This document shows positions 43,640-54,800 of a stretch of 60,000 bases of DNA, in pieces. The stretch is from Takakia lepidozioides. Taxonomy: Eukaryota; Streptophyta; Takakiopsida; Takakiales; Takakiaceae. The stretch lies in NCBI GenBank assembly GCA_030704615.1, contig CM060734.1:15192001-15252000 (forward strand), written 5' to 3'. The notes beneath the pieces are model-generated. The model was given only the letters and a program-made list of their open reading frames with translations. It did no database searches and was not told the origin of the DNA. Position numbers and translations under genes: made by a program. Numbering within the stretch: the stretch's first letter is position 1; every line of letters starts with the position of its first letter.

Positions 43640-44050
43640 ATCAATTGTGCCGCTGTTGCTGCAACTTCCAGTTGACCATCTACCCATGCAGGTTTCTTGT
43701 AGCTATCCTTCCACAGGGAATCATAGGTAATTTGGAGCTTGAAATCCGGGCCTCTTGGATGAATCTGCACCCACACTCTATCCCTGCTCCTTCAGTCATG
43801 CCCACGAGAGTATTGTTCTGAATCACATCTGGTACAATTTCAGCTTTGGTGATGCAACCATGCACCTCTTTGCATGTGCTAATGTTTCCAGCTTCCAGAC
43901 CTTTGATCTTGATGCACTTAAGCAAGAGACAGACATACGTATCTGAATTTGCTGAAATGCCTTGTTGGTTTAAAGTCTGTAGAGCCTCTGTCGGTCTGCC
44001 TGCCTCACAAAGCATCTTCACACTCTATCCCTGCTCCTTCAGCTATCCAG
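43640..44050 (-). pseudogene. PPR pseudogene fragment
   Basis: MLCEAGRPTEALQTLNQQG, YVCLLLKCIKIKGLEAGN, EVHGCITKAEIVPDV and NNTLVGM. It starts at the sequence GATGCTTTGTGAGGCAGGCAGACCG, which is one of the empty-site copies for the SINE at 36732. The end near 43660-43700 reads KKPAWVDGQLEV-like text in another frame. Confidence 0.75.
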
Positions 44051-44439
44051 GCCTCTGCACAAATCATGCACACATCCTTGCCTTGCTGCTAGCAGCTGAC
44101 AATGACAGCCTAGAATTTTTCCATCAAACACCCCAACCCTACTGACTTAGAGGCTATAGTGTCCAAAGCCATGTCTGTTTCCAGAAAATTGTCTGATGAA
44201 AATGAAGTTAGGCAGAAAACTTCCCTGGACTTGTTTCCAGTCTGTGATAGGGGAAGGACATCATGGATGACCTCAAGGGTCTACCCACTCTTGGCACCAG
44301 ACTGAAATTTAAACTCAGGGCAGGAATCCTACCTTTGAATAGCAAACAGAAGCAGAGAGGAAAGAGAGAGTGCAATTGCACCCAACTCAACTAATCACAC
44401 TAGTTCCTATGGTCAATTGCATCTGCTACTCTCTGTAAT
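44051..44439. other. No gene recognised
   Basis: Contains no convincing frame. Confidence 0.5.
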
Positions 44440-44665
44440 CTGAAAGGCATTCACCTTTTTGCCTCGGTTGTCCCACCATTTAATGGGGTCAGAAGAGTAT
44501 TCATCCCACAGCTTCTCCTCATATCTGTTACCTGTTTTTGGATACTTTCCTGTTGTCACATTGGCAGTATCATGTCAAAGTCACTCCAAACAAGATTCAC
44601 TCAACCAGCTAACTTGCAGAATTCAACATGGAAATTTAGGGCCAATTCTGATAAGAAGGAAAAAC
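44440..44665 (-). pseudogene. WWDNR-motif (OSB-like) segment, second copy
   Basis: The minus strand reads TGKYPKTGNRYEEKLWDEY, SSDPIKWWDNRGKKVNAFQ. Together with flanks it matches 43370-43600. As at 43.4 kb, the segment downstream on the minus strand diverges, so this is a duplicated exon-sized piece. Confidence 0.5.
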
Positions 44666-44983
44666 ACCGGAGGGTAGATCTCAAAATATGCCTCCAAACA
44701 TTGAAGGCACTGTTGTCTACAATGAGGTTGGAACGAACGACGTGGACATGCAAGGGAGGCAATATGGGTTGGGCCTGGATGGTCAGTAGAAGGTCAGATA
44801 GAGAGAGTTTCAGAGAACTTTTTCCTTGAGTTTACAATGCTCGATCGTAGTATTGACTGCATCATTCACGGAATTATTCCCAGGAATTCGCATCCCACGC
44901 ACACATTGCAAACAGGACAACAAGGACACACAACCATCTCATTTCAAAATTGGCCCCGAATAAAAGTAAAAGAAAACTTGATA

Positions 44984-47640
44984 TCAAGTGTCACAGTCAT
45001 CAGAATCACAATCGACCTCCTGTGCTATGTCATCCACAAAGATTCCGGCCCCAACACCACGTCTTCTACCACGGCCGTCGATGGTTGGACTGCGAGTGTC
45101 ATGAACGGACATGCTTGCTGTAAGTGCCTCTGCATAGACGGGCAACATATAAGACTGAGGAGGACTTGAAAGAAGTCCAAAAAGGTGTGATAGCCCTAGA
45201 GGGTCAGTGGAAGCACACGGACTCCTGCACAAGTCGACAAAAACCCATTTTGAATACAATGATGCAATGCACAAGTCCAACGAAGACGATGTCTCCCATG
45301 TGCACTTTGCCTTAAGAACAACAATTATGGGTATTGAAACAACAATGTAGCATCCATAGGTTGAACTTACTCACAGGCAAAGTCGGAGTCTAGCTCCTTG
45401 TCGGACATCTCCCCTGTATCAATAACACCGAGAAGGGGCTCAGGAAGGACTTGAGAAGTTTGTCCACCCAAACCCATCAGGAGGTTCTTGTAAATTTCGG
45501 CATCCCCTTCAATCCCGAAGAGATGTCGCGCACTGGCCTTGCAAGCGTGGTACGAAGCACCTGCAATGGAATAGAATGAAGGAAACAGACATTGAAGACT
45601 CATTTGGAACGGTGGGAAGTGCTGAAAGTGCAAGCTCAAACAAACCCGATCAAATGTGAAGGATGAAGAGACAAACCTGTGCCCATTGACAAATCCAAAA
45701 CTCTGGCGTTGGTGTAGGTGCAGCACTCCACAATCGTTTGAGTGAAAGCCGGACTCCTCTCCCTGGCCCCTCTCCAAGGAACCCCATTCCCCCTTCGCAA
45801 GCACACGTTGTTGTCCACGTAGTTGTGGTGCATGTCATCCGTGGGAGGATCTGTCCTCTCGTCTATGAACTTGCCCCCATGAGTGATGGCGAACTCCCTA
45901 ATAACGGCTGGAGTCGTAGGTGGATGCACTCGGACGAGACAAACAGCTTCAAATAGACGAGTCTGCGAACATGACATCCACAAGGCACTAAGAAGCTTGA
46001 AAACCAAGCCCCTCCATATTCCTTTGAGCGACTTATGCAACTCCATCCGAGAACCACCAAGAAGAGGAATAAGAAGGCAGATTTACCATCTCTCCCGGAC
46101 GATCCCCCTTCGTCAGGTACATGTTGTTCACACAATTCCATGTCTTCACGACCCTCATACTGGAGGCTTTCAAATAGCTGGCAAGTGCACGGCGACAGAG
46201 AAGGCGATGGACTGGATGAGCACCAAAACACCTGCATCGGACAGAAAGAAATTGCAAAAGGAGAAAACCCACCGCCAGTAGCGCTCATCAAAAGCATTCC
46301 AACCTGGACAAGCACCCGCTGGAGGGACATCCGGGACTGGCAACCCATCAGGGATGTCCAAGATGATGAGTTTGGCTGCATATGGCTTCTCCTTCCCGTT
46401 CACCCAGGATTTGGTCATTTTAGCCTGCAAACAAGCATGCAATGGAATGCTCAAGAGGATTGAAACGAGCCATGCCCACAACACACAAGAAGCAAAAGAC
46501 AACACACACCGTGCCGAGGAACTCCACAATCCTCTCCCACACTGGTGATGGATCGCCCTTGTAATCAGATTTCTTGGACTCCATCATGGCAAGGAATTCG
46601 ACGTTGGCCATCTCCAACCTGGTAGGGAAAATGACCCTCGTGGGATGCTCCACTGCATGGTACGGGTCCTTAGGTTCAACCACCCCCTTGTTCTTTCTCC
46701 CAGATCCCCTACCATGCGGTGGAGTCTCTTTGGTCGGCTGGACATCCGCTGCAGGGCTAGTTTCTGCAACACTTCCCTGCCCACCTACCTGCCCCTACGC
46801 TCCCTTCCCCCTACCCCTTGCTTTCCCCCCACCAACAACAACATCCTTTTCCTTTGCCTTTCTACCTTTACCCGGGGTATCCTGAGCTCATTCTCTGCAA
46901 GTGTCCTCAAATTTCTATCATGAATCTCGAGGTCGGCAGCTGCGGCGGTGGCTGCTACATGCTCATTCTCTCTCCTCAAAGACACCTCCTGCGCTGGGGT
47001 CTCAGAAACAGGGCAATCCAAATACCAACCACAGGCAAAAAGATGGTCTGGGCCCCAGTCCTTCAAGATCCCTGTAGTAAACATGGTCTGGTTGCCAGCA
47101 GGAACAAGCCACAGGTCCATGAAATCAGGATGTTTGTCCAAGCAGTTCTCTGCCATGAGAACATACTTTATGGTACCTGCAATGCAACTATTGTCTCCTA
47201 GCTTTTCTACCACATCACGAAGACCCCCAAAAAGAGTATGCGGCACCGCACACAAAATAGCCTGAAGGGCCTAGGGTGTGCACGTTGATGTTACTACACA
47301 CGGATAGAACAAATAAGTGTGCGGCACCGCACACTCATATGAGTCAGCACAAAACAGGTTGGATGGAGGAGAGTGTGTCTTTGCAAAACAAAGAAGCATA
47401 GTCCATTTCGCACCTGTAAAGGCATCGTTAGGCTTCCTCTCCTTTCTCTTGCTGGTCAAGCTCATTTATTCGACTGATGCCACCCTCCTTGTTGAACTCC
47501 CTGAAGAAACAAGATTGCCACACTGTGGCTCTCCATTTCCGCATGTATGCTTGGAAGGTGACCTTCGGTGCTGTCATGGTGATGCCATAGTCAGCCAGCT
47601 GCGTATATAGAACAGACTGGGCCCTTTCCTCCAACTGCAA
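44984..47640 (-). pseudogene. Intron-containing gene resembling a beta-class N4/N6 DNA methyltransferase
   Basis: Minus-strand exons: 47640-47430 (after a TTTTGCAG acceptor; LADYGITMTAPKVTFQAY), 47255-46860 (MDLWLVPAGNQTMF, DWGPDHLFACGWYLDCP), 46683-46510 (AVEHPTRVIFPTRLEMANVE), 46424-46087 (KLIILDIPDGLP, FDERYWRWVFSFCNFF), 46040-45677 (VPWRGARERSPAFTQ, RVLDLSMGTG), 45560-45371 (YHACKASARHLFGIEGD), 45224-44984 (stop at 44984). Introns 46509-46425, 45676-45561 and 45370-45225 are GT-AG and keep phase. The DIPDG block stands where DPPY would be, before the GTG-type AdoMet loop, as in beta-class enzymes. DPPY is degenerate, so activity and substrate are uncertain. One-base breaks near 46185 and around 46860 and 47430 suggest a pseudogene. 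Its 5' part is cut off by the Penelope-like copy. Confidence 0.6.
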
Positions 47641-47956
47641 AACAATTCGAATGCAAGAATGAACCAGAAAACAATCACAGCCAATGGAACATGGAAAGAG
47701 AACGACAGAAAGCGAAAAGAAAGTGACACAACAAATGACATCATACCTGGCTCCAGTAAGTGGCCTTGTGAAGCCATGTATATATTACATATACCTTATA
47801 ATTATGTGCTGCGACGGTAAGAGAGACCAATTCATTCACCAAACCACACTAGGCTACGGAGAAGTGATCACTCTTCTGCAGCGGGACACCTGGCGTGGGG
47901 CTCAGCCAGATTCTCTTTGAACACAAACGAGCCATGCCCACTTCCCGTGCTGGTGG

Positions 47957-48697
47957 CGTCCAACAGATCGTCTCCAACAGAACACAATCAGAGTAGAAGC
48001 GTTCACAGATAGAGAATGGCTCATACACAAAGAGAGAGCAACATGTAATCTGTAGATAAATAGGGATAGAGTACTTCCCAACAAGGAGTAAAAGCGCCGC
48101 TGCAAAATAAAGAACCATGCGTTTCTGATCAAAGCGATCACCGCTTTGTCGTCTGCCAGAGAAGAATCTGTTTAACCACCAATGCGCATCCCAAGAGCCA
48201 GCCATCACGAGTACCATGTAGCAGCAGGGGAGCAGGTTTATACGACGCATCATCAAGGTTCACTGAAGCACGAGTTCAGTGCTGTGAAGTGTGTCGGCCT
48301 GCTTAGGGCAAAACTTCCCGATTTTTCATCCAGGGTGGATGAAAAATCACATTTTACCAAGAGAGGCACCTTGTCAATGGATGACATCCCATAGAAATGT
48401 ATCTTTTAGGGTTATGGTATAGGCTTAGGTTTAATAACTGCCATCATTTATGATGGTAGTTTTATTATTCTCTTGGATTTTATAATAGGTAACCATTATT
48501 TATGTAGATCATCCAGTTTAGATGAAAGAAATAGATGGTAAATCCAGCTTTCTGTACATTAAGTTTCATCACCCTATAATAAAATAATCCAAATTTGGAT
48601 GAAAAAGGCTGGGATGAAAAACTAAATAACCTCAAAAGGTTAAGGTCAGATGAAATCCAAAGAGTTATAGAGGGAGGGGGAGAGAGGGAGAGAGAGG
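47957..48697 (-). repeat. 3' pseudo-LTR of the minus copy
   Basis: Direct repeat of 53937-54694. Beyond its low-coordinate edge the two copies differ (GTGCTGGTGGCGTCC against CGCCATGGCGTCC). Confidence 0.85.
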
Positions 48698-48746
48698 GAC
48701 CCACCAGCCAATCCCCTGGCATGGCAGAACCTTACGGAGTGAGTGT

Positions 48747-48779
48747 GGTATGCACTCACCCCGTAAGGGAGTGCATACC
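48747..48779. other. 3' hairpin of the Penelope-like element, minus copy
   Basis: GGTATGCACTC and GAGTGCATACC again pair perfectly, and the loop is conserved with that at 20795-20827. Confidence 0.75.
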
Positions 48780-48979
48780 AGACCTCTTCTCATAAGGTTT
48801 TCCCTCTTCCATATAGTTCTATCCTCAGATTATATTATCCAAAAGAGTAGAATCCTACATCCTCACTTCCTCGGATCAAGAATGAAACGATGGCATAAAA
48901 TGTATCATAGCAAAACTAGTATAGTATCACTAGAAAAGAACGGAGAGTTCAATGGTATAACTTAGCTCTGTATAAGTTT

Positions 48980-51458
48980 TTAGAAAGTACCTTTCAGTTT
49001 CTCAATAAGCTCTTGTACAGGGAAGAGCAGGCCAGGGAATGAACCACGTTCAAGGAATTTTGTCAAGATACGAGCAAGTTTTCTGGTCTTGAAACCATTC
49101 CTCCCAAGAGTGTTAATCAGAATGCTACACTCCTTCCCAGCCAAATCAGCATTGCTGGAAATGTATAGAATAGGCACAGCTTGTGAAATCACAATGTTAT
49201 AAGATTGATTCACAGGCCTATTGGATAAGAACTGGATATATTGAGTGTAAGAGAAAGGAAGTAGTCTTCTCTTGTCATATTTCTGGAAATGGAACTCACC
49301 TGTGTCACTGTTTGAGACTGTAATCTGGATATTCATGAAACAAGCTTCCAACCCCACATATTGGGAATCGGTTTTAGTGCGTAGTAGCTCAGGTTTGATC
49401 TCCACTACATTGAGTGGGTAGATCCACCAAGGGTTGTTGCTGCTTCTGTCTGCCCAGGGGTCCAGGAATAACATTGCATCATCCACATTTAGCCAGCATA
49501 TATCATCAATGTATCTGAAGGCAGATTTAAACATAGGCATAAGCTGGAATTGTCCTAAAGCTGCAAGCCTTAAGATGAATTTGATTTCATAAGAAAGGAA
49601 GTACATGTTGCACCATAATGGTGAGCATGAAAAACCCATAGGTATTCCAGAAATCTGCTGCCACACACGGTCCCCTAAGGCGACAAAACAGTGTGACATA
49701 AGCCATTTGTGGAGCATAAGTAGCTTGACTTCAGAAAGTTCAATACAGGTACCTGATTTTGGGAAAGACGTGCCCCATCTACTTTTTCCGAAAGTACCGT
49801 TTTTGGCTGGAATCCATAGAGTATGACGTGCTCGGGGGTGAGACCGATGGTGTTGCTGGAATGCAATCTTCACCACGTATTCAATGGCGTCCCCTAAGTT
49901 ATCTTGTCCTGTCAAAGGTATGTTCTCGTAGCATTGTGTAATGTCAGCAACAAAGATGTTATGGACTTTTTCAGGCAGGTTTAGTGTAAAGTCAGTGATG
50001 GAGTCAATAATCCAATACATAGCAGTAGATACTTTGAAAAATTGCTCATAAGTATCCAGCCTTGTCTTGGCCCATTCTTTTACCAATGGTAGAAGATCCA
50101 TGGTAGCCCTTGTAAGAAGGCTAGCTAGTTCACTGAAAACACATTTATGGGCATTGGTAATCCATCTGTATTTTTTCTTATGTAGCTTGTAGATTCCCAT
50201 AATGTAAGGTAGTCTATAGGAGGGAGCAGGTATCTCCGGAATCAGACTCTGTATTTCCACGGAAATGTTTCCTAGAACAAGGTCAGGTGGCAGCCATACC
50301 TCAGCTTGCTTGCACGGTGTAAAGTCTTTACCCATCAATCTGTGGAAGGCTTGAGTTCTTATGTGCTTTACACACATAAAACATACGTTGTTGTTAGCCT
50401 TGTCAAGACCAGAAAAATACAGGTGATTGAGAAGCCATGAAAGTTCATCTTTTGCCTCTTTTACAATAAGAGGATTGCGCTCATGGTGAGTGAAGTCGTA
50501 CCTTCCTCTGCCGGCTTTTTGTTTCAATCTATCCCAGCATGTGTTTTTTACCCATTGGCTGCAGGTTGCGGCCCAAGATTCACATGGGTCTACATGTAAA
50601 ATTTCACAGGTTTTGTGGAAAGCCCAAAGACACTTGTTCAACAACGTCTTTCAGCAAAGTACGTTTGAGAGGGATGTGATTCATACCTAGGCTGAATAGT
50701 TCTTTCAGCCTTGCGTGTCTAATAATATTCAGGTCCATGGTACGTACGTGTTGCATAGGTGTAGAACCAGATAGATGGAATTCTGTTTTTGTATCCACAT
50801 CCCGAAAATCATGAAACCTCTTGGCACTGTCACATAGACAATCTGGTGAGTGAATCAGGTCTTGCATAAAGCAAAAATCACGGAAAACAGCAGCAGGCTG
50901 ATAGTATTCAGAGCTGCTTTGTTTATGATATGTCCATCCAAAAACTATCTCATCGATGAGAATAGCCAAGTCATTTTGTCGAAATTCCAAAAAAGCTTCT
51001 TTTATCAAGTTCCTAGGGTTTATCCACTCCATACCACGGTTTGGGTACAACATATGAATGAATCCCAAGGGAGCAGGTTTTGCTGCCTGTTTTATGAATT
51101 TCCTGCCATGGGCATGAGTTTCAATTTTTCTGCAACCATCCTCAAGACCAAACAACGCATCTGCACATACAAAGTAGAGGAACATACCAAAAATGAGATT
51201 TTTAAAGATCTGTCCATGATCCAAAATCTCGTTTGCGTATTGGGGAGAACTCGTCAGTGATACGACGAGTCTTGTATGACTCCTGGCTGGCGATGTTGAT
51301 GGTGGTACTGGAATTAGCACCCGAACCCCCAAGTGATGACCGATTCGTTGCTCTTGAATTCTCAGAGGTGTTGGTAGAGTATTGTCCCCTGCCAAAGCGT
51401 CCTCCTCTTTGGTAGAGACCTCTTCCACGACCAGGGGTGCCTCTGCCTCGAGTGGCAT
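48980..51458 (-). pseudogene. ORF2 of the Penelope-like element: reverse transcriptase, minus copy
   Basis: Two frames, 51458-50604 and 50644-48980, separated by a single inserted base near 50620; otherwise intact. Motif A keeps its Asp (FVADITQCYENIP, codon 49945-49943). Motif B is GIPMGFSCSPLWCNMYF, motif C is YIDD near 49510, and the DKG-like block is DKANNNVCFMC. The C-terminus reads YTQYIQFLSNRPVNQSYN and KLARILTKFLERGSFPG, which parallels the post-RT region of Penelope-like proteins. No endonuclease domain. The enzyme would copy element RNA in the nucleus, possibly at existing DNA ends, as proposed for endonuclease-lacking relatives (inference). Confidence 0.72.
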
Positions 51459-52491
51459 TGTTCTTGCCTTGTTGAGGAGGCGTCGGTCCCTCCATACGCT
51501 GCCGTTTGTAGCTATTGAATTGTGGCCTGGGAAGGCTGTCTGAAAAAGACCCGGGTTTCACAAGTTTCTCAATGTATCTGGCCCCCTTGGATTCTCCTAA
51601 CTTCCCAAGCAACTTGGCTTGTGGGTCAATTGAGAATTCACAAGCTGCTTCCATTATGAAGCCCCGGGTCATCTGGAAGGTAATTTGTGCAAGTACAACA
51701 CATCTGGCAGCCCGCATGATCCACACCAGAAAGCTGTAATACTTGGTTTGCACCAAAGGATAGGCATCATCAGGGAAGAACACAATCAGATTGTTCAGCA
51801 TATACCATACCATATGGTCAAACCAAGCAACACTCCCAATGCAAGAAGAGGGTGCCCCTCCTTGTCCACAGTTACATCTTATGTAGGGACGATGCCAGTT
51901 GAAGAGTCGACTCTTGTGATTTTTGGATCTGGCCGAACCAGTCGGCAAGTCATTTTTGGTCCTCAAGGTAAGGTTCTCACCTTTGTCACAGAGCTTGTAG
52001 TAGAAGGTCCTTAGTGGCCATGCCACAACAATAGGTTCCTTTTTTATTCTCTGAAAACCCTCCTTAGCATCCTGTGCACATCTACTGCGTTCAGCAGGAG
52101 TTATGTTGCCCCATTTGACCCACATTTCAATAGAAATGGGTGCCAATAAATTGATATTAGCATGTGGGTGCCACATCATGTGGTCGTTATTGGCAACCTC
52201 TAATTCAACTGCACGGGGAGGCAACCAAGGGACAAACTGCAGATTTCCAGGAGTGGCACCTGTTGCCCTTTCTTGTTCCACTTGTGAGATTTCTACTTGT
52301 TCACAGAATTCTCTCACTGCCTCTTTTTCTTCATCCGGTAAAATCATGTGCCCAAGGATTGGGTGATTACTTACAGAAGGGATGAAGTCTTTTTCAGATG
52401 TGTTTGTAGATTTCTGCGTGGAGACAGTCTGGTCATCTTCTGGGTTCGCCATTCTAAGAGCTGCCTCAATGGCTGACCCTTCTTTTCCCAT
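51202..52491 (-). CDS. ORF1 of the Penelope-like element: gag-like protein, minus copy
   Basis: 429 codons without interruption, starting MGKEGSAIEAALRMANPEDD. The same body as the plus copy, with IRCNCGQGGAPSSC (four Cys with CxC spacing), an aromatic middle and an RGG-type tail. It overlaps the upstream small ORF (to 52371) and ORF2 (from 51458), each in a different frame. An RNA-binding capsid-like role is inferred from the tail and position. Confidence 0.7.
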   Translation of the reverse strand: MGKEGSAIEAALRMANPEDDQTVSTQKSTNTSEKDFIPSVSNHPILGHMILPDEEKEAVREFCEQVEISQVEQERATGATPGNLQFVPWLPPRAVELEVANNDHMMWHPHANINLLAPISIEMWVKWGNITPAERSRCAQDAKEGFQRIKKEPIVVAWPLRTFYYKLCDKGENLTLRTKNDLPTGSARSKNHKSRLFNWHRPYIRCNCGQGGAPSSCIGSVAWFDHMVWYMLNNLIVFFPDDAYPLVQTKYYSFLVWIMRAARCVVLAQITFQMTRGFIMEAACEFSIDPQAKLLGKLGESKGARYIEKLVKPGSFSDSLPRPQFNSYKRQRMEGPTPPQQGKNNATRGRGTPGRGRGLYQRGGRFGRGQYSTNTSENSRATNRSSLGGSGANSSTTINIASQESYKTRRITDEFSPIRKRDFGSWTDL

Positions 52492-52835
52492 TGTATCAGC
52501 TCCTCGGCATCATCTTCCAGTACCTCAATCATTTTAGTATTGAATTCCTGGAGCTTCTCCAGGTACCTGCCATTCTTATTTGCCATGATGCCAAGTGCCA
52601 CCCAATTTTCCAAAGCCAAGGTTTCAAGTAATAACACGGGGTTTTCATCACCTGAATTTTCCATGGCCTCAGTATCCATCTTTTGCAATGCAGCATGGAA
52701 GTCACTTGGTGTGACTTGTGCGAGGGTTGCCTGCACAGCAGGAATTGGAGGAGGTAGTGGGGACTGACACCCCAGGGTCCTCATTCCAGCTAGGACCTCC
52801 TTTGGTGACTTTCTGTCAAAGCCCCCCGAGAACAT
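52371..52835 (-). CDS. Small ORF upstream of ORF1, or N-terminal part of it
   Basis: 154 codons starting MFSGGFDRKSPKEVLAGM, then helical, charged text (ALQKMDTEAMENSGDENP, YLEKLQEFNTKMIEVLE) with coiled-coil character. The first 115 residues look protein-like; the tail that overlaps ORF1 does not. A frameshift at about 52490 would fuse it with ORF1, so the two may be one gag. Confidence 0.5.
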   Translation of the reverse strand: MFSGGFDRKSPKEVLAGMRTLGCQSPLPPPIPAVQATLAQVTPSDFHAALQKMDTEAMENSGDENPVLLLETLALENWVALGIMANKNGRYLEKLQEFNTKMIEVLEDDAEELIQWEKKGQPLRQLLEWRTQKMTRLSPRRNLQTHLKKTSSLL

Positions 52836-52839
52836 TTGT

Positions 52840-53936
52840 CAATATATCAAAATGAGAAGGTGAAAACGAGAAGGGTAAGGGTAGATGGTGTGTACAAAAA
52901 CCACTAAGTACACTGATCAAATAAAGAGAGGGAAGATATACATGTCATGTCAAGACATGGACAAGACCGCTAAGGTCATTGTCATTGAAAGACAAAACAG
53001 CCCTTTACAAGGCACCATCTAACATTCCCTTTCATGTTTACAATCTCATTTGAATACCCCGTTACATTTCAGGGTCTCTGAAAAAACAGGGCGGGAGGGT
53101 GGGATTCCAGGTCATTCATATCATGAAAGCACCATAGTATGCATCATCATCTCAAAAATTCATTTCAAACTCATTTCAAAAACCAGATTGCAGGTTTGGT
53201 TTGAAGATGATGTTTTAGAACCAAGATATAAGCAAGATTCTTAAAAAAGAAAGAAGAAACAAAAGGGTAGAGCCCCCTTAAGCAGGTATAGGCCTAGAAT
53301 GGTATTTTAAGGCCTCATAAAATAGTTCTGCCAAGGTGAAAGAGCAGCTCAAAAACCCCTGTTTGTTATCAAGCCATGAAACCAAAATGATATGAGGGCC
53401 TTGAAGAATGTGTGTTATCTATCAAAGACTATCCTTTTGATCCATCAGAGTCATACCAAGAAGTTTCATTTCAGAGCCAAGTATCAAGGTAGTTAGAGTA
53501 ATAACTGCTATTTTGTATCATTGTATCCTTCATAGCTTAACTCCTACACATGCAAATGTGGTTGTAAAAAACGAGAAACAGTGGTAAGGAGAGAAGCAGA
53601 TCCTCATTGGAGCCATCTTGGAGCAGGTCAGAAGCGGTATGGTGGCAGTTTGAAACAGTAGATGGCATCAGCAGCATAGGCAACAGCAGAATCCACATTT
53701 GCAAGAACAGGAGCTGCAAGCTTTCAGGAAATCAAGACAAGTGAAGACCCTCACCTGTGCCCGTCCCAAAAACCACCACATAGCGATGTGTGTTAGTGAG
53801 GATGCAGCAGGTAAATGGCAGGTCTTCACAGTTGCTATCCATGTCAGTGTTGAATTCTAAAGCAAGTACAGATCACAATTCAAGCAAGGGTAAACTCAAA
53901 AAACCTTGAGTATTTGTGGTATGCCCTGCGCCATGG
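52840..53936 (-). promoter_or_regulatory. Leader of the Penelope-like minus copy
   Basis: Non-coding, about 1.1 kb, conserved with 21641-22600. It contains CATCCTCACTAACAC...GGGACGGGCACAGGTGAGGG and the palindromic TGTCTTGACATGACATG. Its conservation in two copies and its place between repeat and ORFs fit a promoter or 5' UTR. Confidence 0.45.
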
Positions 53937-54694
53937 CGTCCAACAGATCGTCTCCAACAGAACGAAATCAGAGTAGAAGCGTTCACAGATAGAGAATGGC
54001 TCATACACAAAGAGAGAGCAACATGTAATCTGTAGATAAATAGGGATAGAGTACTTCCCAACAAGGAGTAAAAGCGCCGCTGCAAAATAAAGAACCATGA
54101 GTTTTTGATCAAAGCGATCACCGCTTTGTCGTCTGCCAGAGAAGAATCTGTTTAACCACCAATGCGCATCCCAAGAGCCAGCCATCACGAGTACCATGTA
54201 GCAGCAGGGGAGCAGGTTTATACGGCGCATCATCAAGGTTCACTGAAGCACGAGTTCAGTGCTGTGAAGTGTGTCGGCCTGCTTAGGGCAAAACTTCCCG
54301 ATTTTTCATCCAGGGTGGATGAAAAATCACATTTTACCAAGAGAGGCACCTTGTCAATGGATGACATCCCATAGAAATGTATCTTTTAGGGTTATGGTAT
54401 AGGCTTAGGTTTAATAACTGCCATCATTTATGATGGTAGTTTTATTATTCTCTTGGATTTTATAATAGGTAACCATTATTTATGTAGATCATCCAGTTTA
54501 GATGAAAGAAATAGATGGTAAATCCAGCTTTCTGTACATTAAGTTTCATCACCCTATAATAAAATAATCCAAATTTGGATGAAAAAGGCTGGGATGAAAA
54601 AGGCTGGGATGAAAAACTAAATAACCTCAAAAGGTTAAGGTCAGATGAAATCCAAAGAGTTATAGAGGGAGAGGAGAGAGGGAGAGAGAGGGCA
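53937..54694 (-). repeat. 5' pseudo-LTR of the minus copy
   Basis: Direct repeat of 47957-48697. Contains an extra AAAGGCTGGGATGAAA unit at 54580-54615. Confidence 0.85.
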
Positions 54695-54697
54695 ACA

Positions 54698-54800
54698 AAG
54701 GAAAAAAAAAAAAAGGTGGGGGGGGGGGACTGACTGAGCAGCAGCAGCAGCTGCTCAGTCACTCCCCCCCCCCCCACCTTTTTTTTTTTTTTTTTTGGTT
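54698..54800. repeat. Large foldback hairpin with poly-G and poly-C arms
   Basis: Poly-A, GGTG(G)n, ACTGACTGAGCAG on the left. CTGCTCAGTCACTC(C)n, CACC, poly-T on the right. The loop is about 10 bases. The arms match except for one base in GACTGACTGAG against GAGTGACTGAG. It could be a foldback transposon, or form cruciform or G-quadruplex structures. Confidence 0.85.

Larger units (their letters stand above)
47957..54700 (-). mobile_element. Penelope-like retroelement, minus-strand copy (most complete)
   Basis: Read on the minus strand: repeat (54694-53937), leader (53936-52840), a small ORF, ORF1, ORF2, 3' hairpin, and the repeat again (48697-47957). The two repeats are near identical, with one 20-bp tandem duplication at 54590 in the first. 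This pseudo-LTR layout is typical of Penelope-like elements. The 3' repeat ends at a sequence shared with the 5' repeat, GGCGTCCAACAGATCGTC. It interrupts the region upstream of the methyltransferase-like gene. Confidence 0.75.
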
